From Bacillota bacterium (GTDB lineage: Bacteria; Bacillota; Clostridia; Acetivibrionales; DSM-1351): DNA of 64,000 nt. A model generated the notes under the pieces. That model ran no database searches and was not told the origin of the DNA. It saw nothing but the letters and a program-made list of their open reading frames with translations. Position numbers and translations under genes: made by a program. The stretch is from assembly GCA_023390335.1 (NCBI GenBank), contig JAEWCZ010000032.1:1-64000 (forward strand), in the 5' to 3' direction. Below, piece after piece: positions 62,525 through 64,000 of this stretch. The number at the start of each line of letters is the position of its first letter. The first letter of the stretch is position 1.

Positions 62525-63397
62525 ATGGCAGGAAGCTTACCTTTGAACAATAAGGCTCTCAATACATATCAGAAAAGGGTGGCAAAGAATTCCGGTGCGG
62601 TACAAAAAATGCTTACGGTACTGGCTTTACTCTTCTTTATACTAATGCTCTTTGTTCCGCTGATATCGGTATTTGTTAAAGCCTTTCAACAGGGAGTCAA
62701 GGTTTATATGGCAGCTGTGACTGATTTTGTGGCACTTGAAGCTATTAAACTGACATTACTTACAATTATAATAGTGGTTCCGATAAATACTGTGTTTGGA
62801 CTGGTAGCAGCATGGGCTGTATCCAAGTTCAGATTTAAGGGCAAAAACCTTCTCATAACAGTTATAGATTTGCCTTTTGCTATTTCTCCAGTGGTAGCAG
62901 GCCTGATATTCGTTTTGCTTTTTAGTACAAGTCATGGCATTCTGGCCCCAGTATTAAATGAATTTGGTCTCAAAATAATTTTTGCACCTCCGGGGATAAT
63001 TCTTACTACATTATTTGTAACTCTGCCTTTTGTTGCCAGAGAACTTATTCCCCTTATGGAAGCACAGGGAACCTCTGAAGAAGAAGCTGCCCTGACATTG
63101 GGAGCAAGTGGCTTTAAAACCTTTCTGCTTATTACACTTCCAAATGTAAAGTGGGCATTGACTTATGGCGTTATGCTCACGGCGGCAAGGGCAGCAGGAG
63201 AGTTTGGTGCAGTATCTGTGGTGTCAGGACATATCAGAGGATTAACAAACACCGTTCCCCTCCATGTTGAAATACTGTACAACGAATACAAGTTTTCGGC
63301 TGCATTTGCAGTAGCCTCACTTTTGACAGTAATTGCAATCATAAATCTCATAATCAAAAATATAGCAGATTGGAAAATCCAACAGCAGGAAAAATAA
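62525..63397 (+). CDS. cysW: Sulfate ABC transporter permease CysW
   Basis: A 290-residue permease. Six helices, DLPFAISPVVAGLIFVLLF and the EAA loop GTSEEEAALTLGASGFKTF. The N-terminus has a hydrophilic extension of about 35 residues before the first helix. It follows CysT by 11 bp after an AAAGGAGG site. Confidence 0.9.
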   Translation: MAGSLPLNNKALNTYQKRVAKNSGAVQKMLTVLALLFFILMLFVPLISVFVKAFQQGVKVYMAAVTDFVALEAIKLTLLTIIIVVPINTVFGLVAAWAVSKFRFKGKNLLITVIDLPFAISPVVAGLIFVLLFSTSHGILAPVLNEFGLKIIFAPPGIILTTLFVTLPFVARELIPLMEAQGTSEEEAALTLGASGFKTFLLITLPNVKWALTYGVMLTAARAAGEFGAVSVVSGHIRGLTNTVPLHVEILYNEYKFSAAFAVASLLTVIAIINLIIKNIADWKIQQQEK

Positions 63398-63440
63398 AAG
63401 AGTTGCAAGATTAAATTTACAAGTAATCGGAGTGAATAAT

Positions 63441-64000
63441 ATGAGTATAGAAATAACAAGTATTTCAAAGACATTTGAATCATTCAAAGCACTTTCGGAT
63501 ATAAATCTCAAAATTAATACCGGAGAGCTTGTGGCTTTACTGGGTCCTTCAGGCTCAGGTAAAACAACGCTTCTCAGGATCATTGCAGGACTTGAAACAG
63601 CAGACGGGGGTAGTATTCTGTTTGACGGAGAAGATAATACCGGGAGAAGTACACAGGATAGGAAAGTCGGCTTTGTTTTTCAACACTATGCATTGTTCAA
63701 GCATATGACAGTATTCGAAAATATAGCCTTTGGACTTAAGGTAAGACCATCTAAACTTAGGCCTGGAAAAGAGGTTATAGAAAAAAAGGTTAATGAGCTA
63801 TTGTCACTGGTAAAAATGGAGGAACTCGCAAAGCGTTATCCCAGTCAGCTATCGGGAGGACAGCGTCAAAGAATAGCACTTGCAAGAGCGTTGGCTGTTG
63901 AGCCTAGAGTACTTTTGCTGGATGAGCCTTTTGGCGCGTTGGATGCAAAAGTGCGTAAAGACCTTAGAAGATGGCTCAGGAAGCTTCATGATGAATATCC
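63441..64000 (+). CDS. cysA: Sulfate ABC transporter ATP-binding protein CysA (cut by window end)
   Basis: The frame from ATG 63441 (MSIEITSISKTFESFKALSD) stays open to the right edge, 186 complete codons. Walker A GPSGSGKTT, Q-loop VGFVFQHYALFKHM, signature LSGGQRQRIALARAL and Walker B VLLLDEPFGALDA are all present. It is the energising subunit of the sulfate/thiosulfate importer; the C-terminal regulatory region lies beyond the window. Confidence 0.92.
   Translation, partial: MSIEITSISKTFESFKALSDINLKINTGELVALLGPSGSGKTTLLRIIAGLETADGGSILFDGEDNTGRSTQDRKVGFVFQHYALFKHMTVFENIAFGLKVRPSKLRPGKEVIEKKVNELLSLVKMEELAKRYPSQLSGGQRQRIALARALAVEPRVLLLDEPFGALDAKVRKDLRRWLRKLHDEY

Overview
The window is low-GC Firmicute DNA, most likely from a mesophilic, cellulosome-forming Clostridium of the Ruminiclostridium group (C. 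cellulolyticum / C. papyrosolvens / C. josui type). The main reasons are two tandem GH9 cellulases with CBM3 modules and type I dockerins, Gram-positive Shine-Dalgarno sites, frequent TTG/GTG starts, and clostridial families such as CLI_3235-type peptides, CotH-like proteins and NifI-like PII proteins. I see no rRNA, tRNA, CRISPR array, phage or plasmid backbone. Species assignment is inference.

Layout. (1) 1-126: tail of a DUF2935 gene. (2) 319-17135: a response regulator with a SARP-like BTAD output module, then a long one-direction exopolysaccharide operon. It holds an initiating sugar-phosphate transferase, several GT2/GT4 glycosyltransferases, a polymerase, two Wzz-like chain-length proteins, a pyruvyltransferase-like protein, a flippase and a membrane phosphoesterase. 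Its promoter carries helically phased direct repeats, a plausible target of the regulator. (3) 17287-22118: an unfamiliar three-gene cassette of two copper-amine-oxidase-N/TPR proteins flanking a small HTH-like protein; all three carry a similar Gly/Asn-rich short-strand motif. (4) 22370-28476: a CLI_3235-type RiPP locus with an ABC exporter, two tandemly duplicated Cys-rich precursors, a radical SAM maturase (CcpM type), a TIGR04066-type protein and an ACP-related protein. The S8 peptidase gene at its end has been broken by an internal inversion plus an in-frame stop. (5) 28626-31266: a decayed accessory stretch with two small hypothetical genes, a dead MFS transporter and an IS3-family remnant.

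(6) 31383-42775: a LuxR-type regulator and a guanidine-degradation operon: carboxyguanidine deiminase subunits, guanidine/urea carboxylase, allophanate hydrolase, two NifI-like PII proteins and a NitT/TauT-type ABC importer. It is preceded by a hairpin-terminator leader that looks like a guanidine riboswitch. (7) 43032-45003: a CadC/SmtB-type metal sensor with a strong promoter flanked by two operators, then an MBL-fold protein and a methyltransferase. (8) 45340-52273: housekeeping and miscellaneous genes (tyrosine recombinase, phosphoesterase, NlpC/P60, Cys-rich copper protein, beta-propeller lipoprotein, TauE/DUF1634 pair, BtrH-like protein). (9) 52464-60311: two GH9-CBM3c-CBM3-dockerin cellulases and a secreted CotH-like protein. 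(10) 60597-64000: a sulfate/thiosulfate ABC importer operon, cut by the window end.

The strongest candidates for new biology are the TPR/HTH cassette at 17287-22118 and the adjoining RiPP locus with its inverted peptidase gene. The guanidine leader and the phased repeats of the exopolysaccharide promoter are specific regulatory hypotheses that can be tested.
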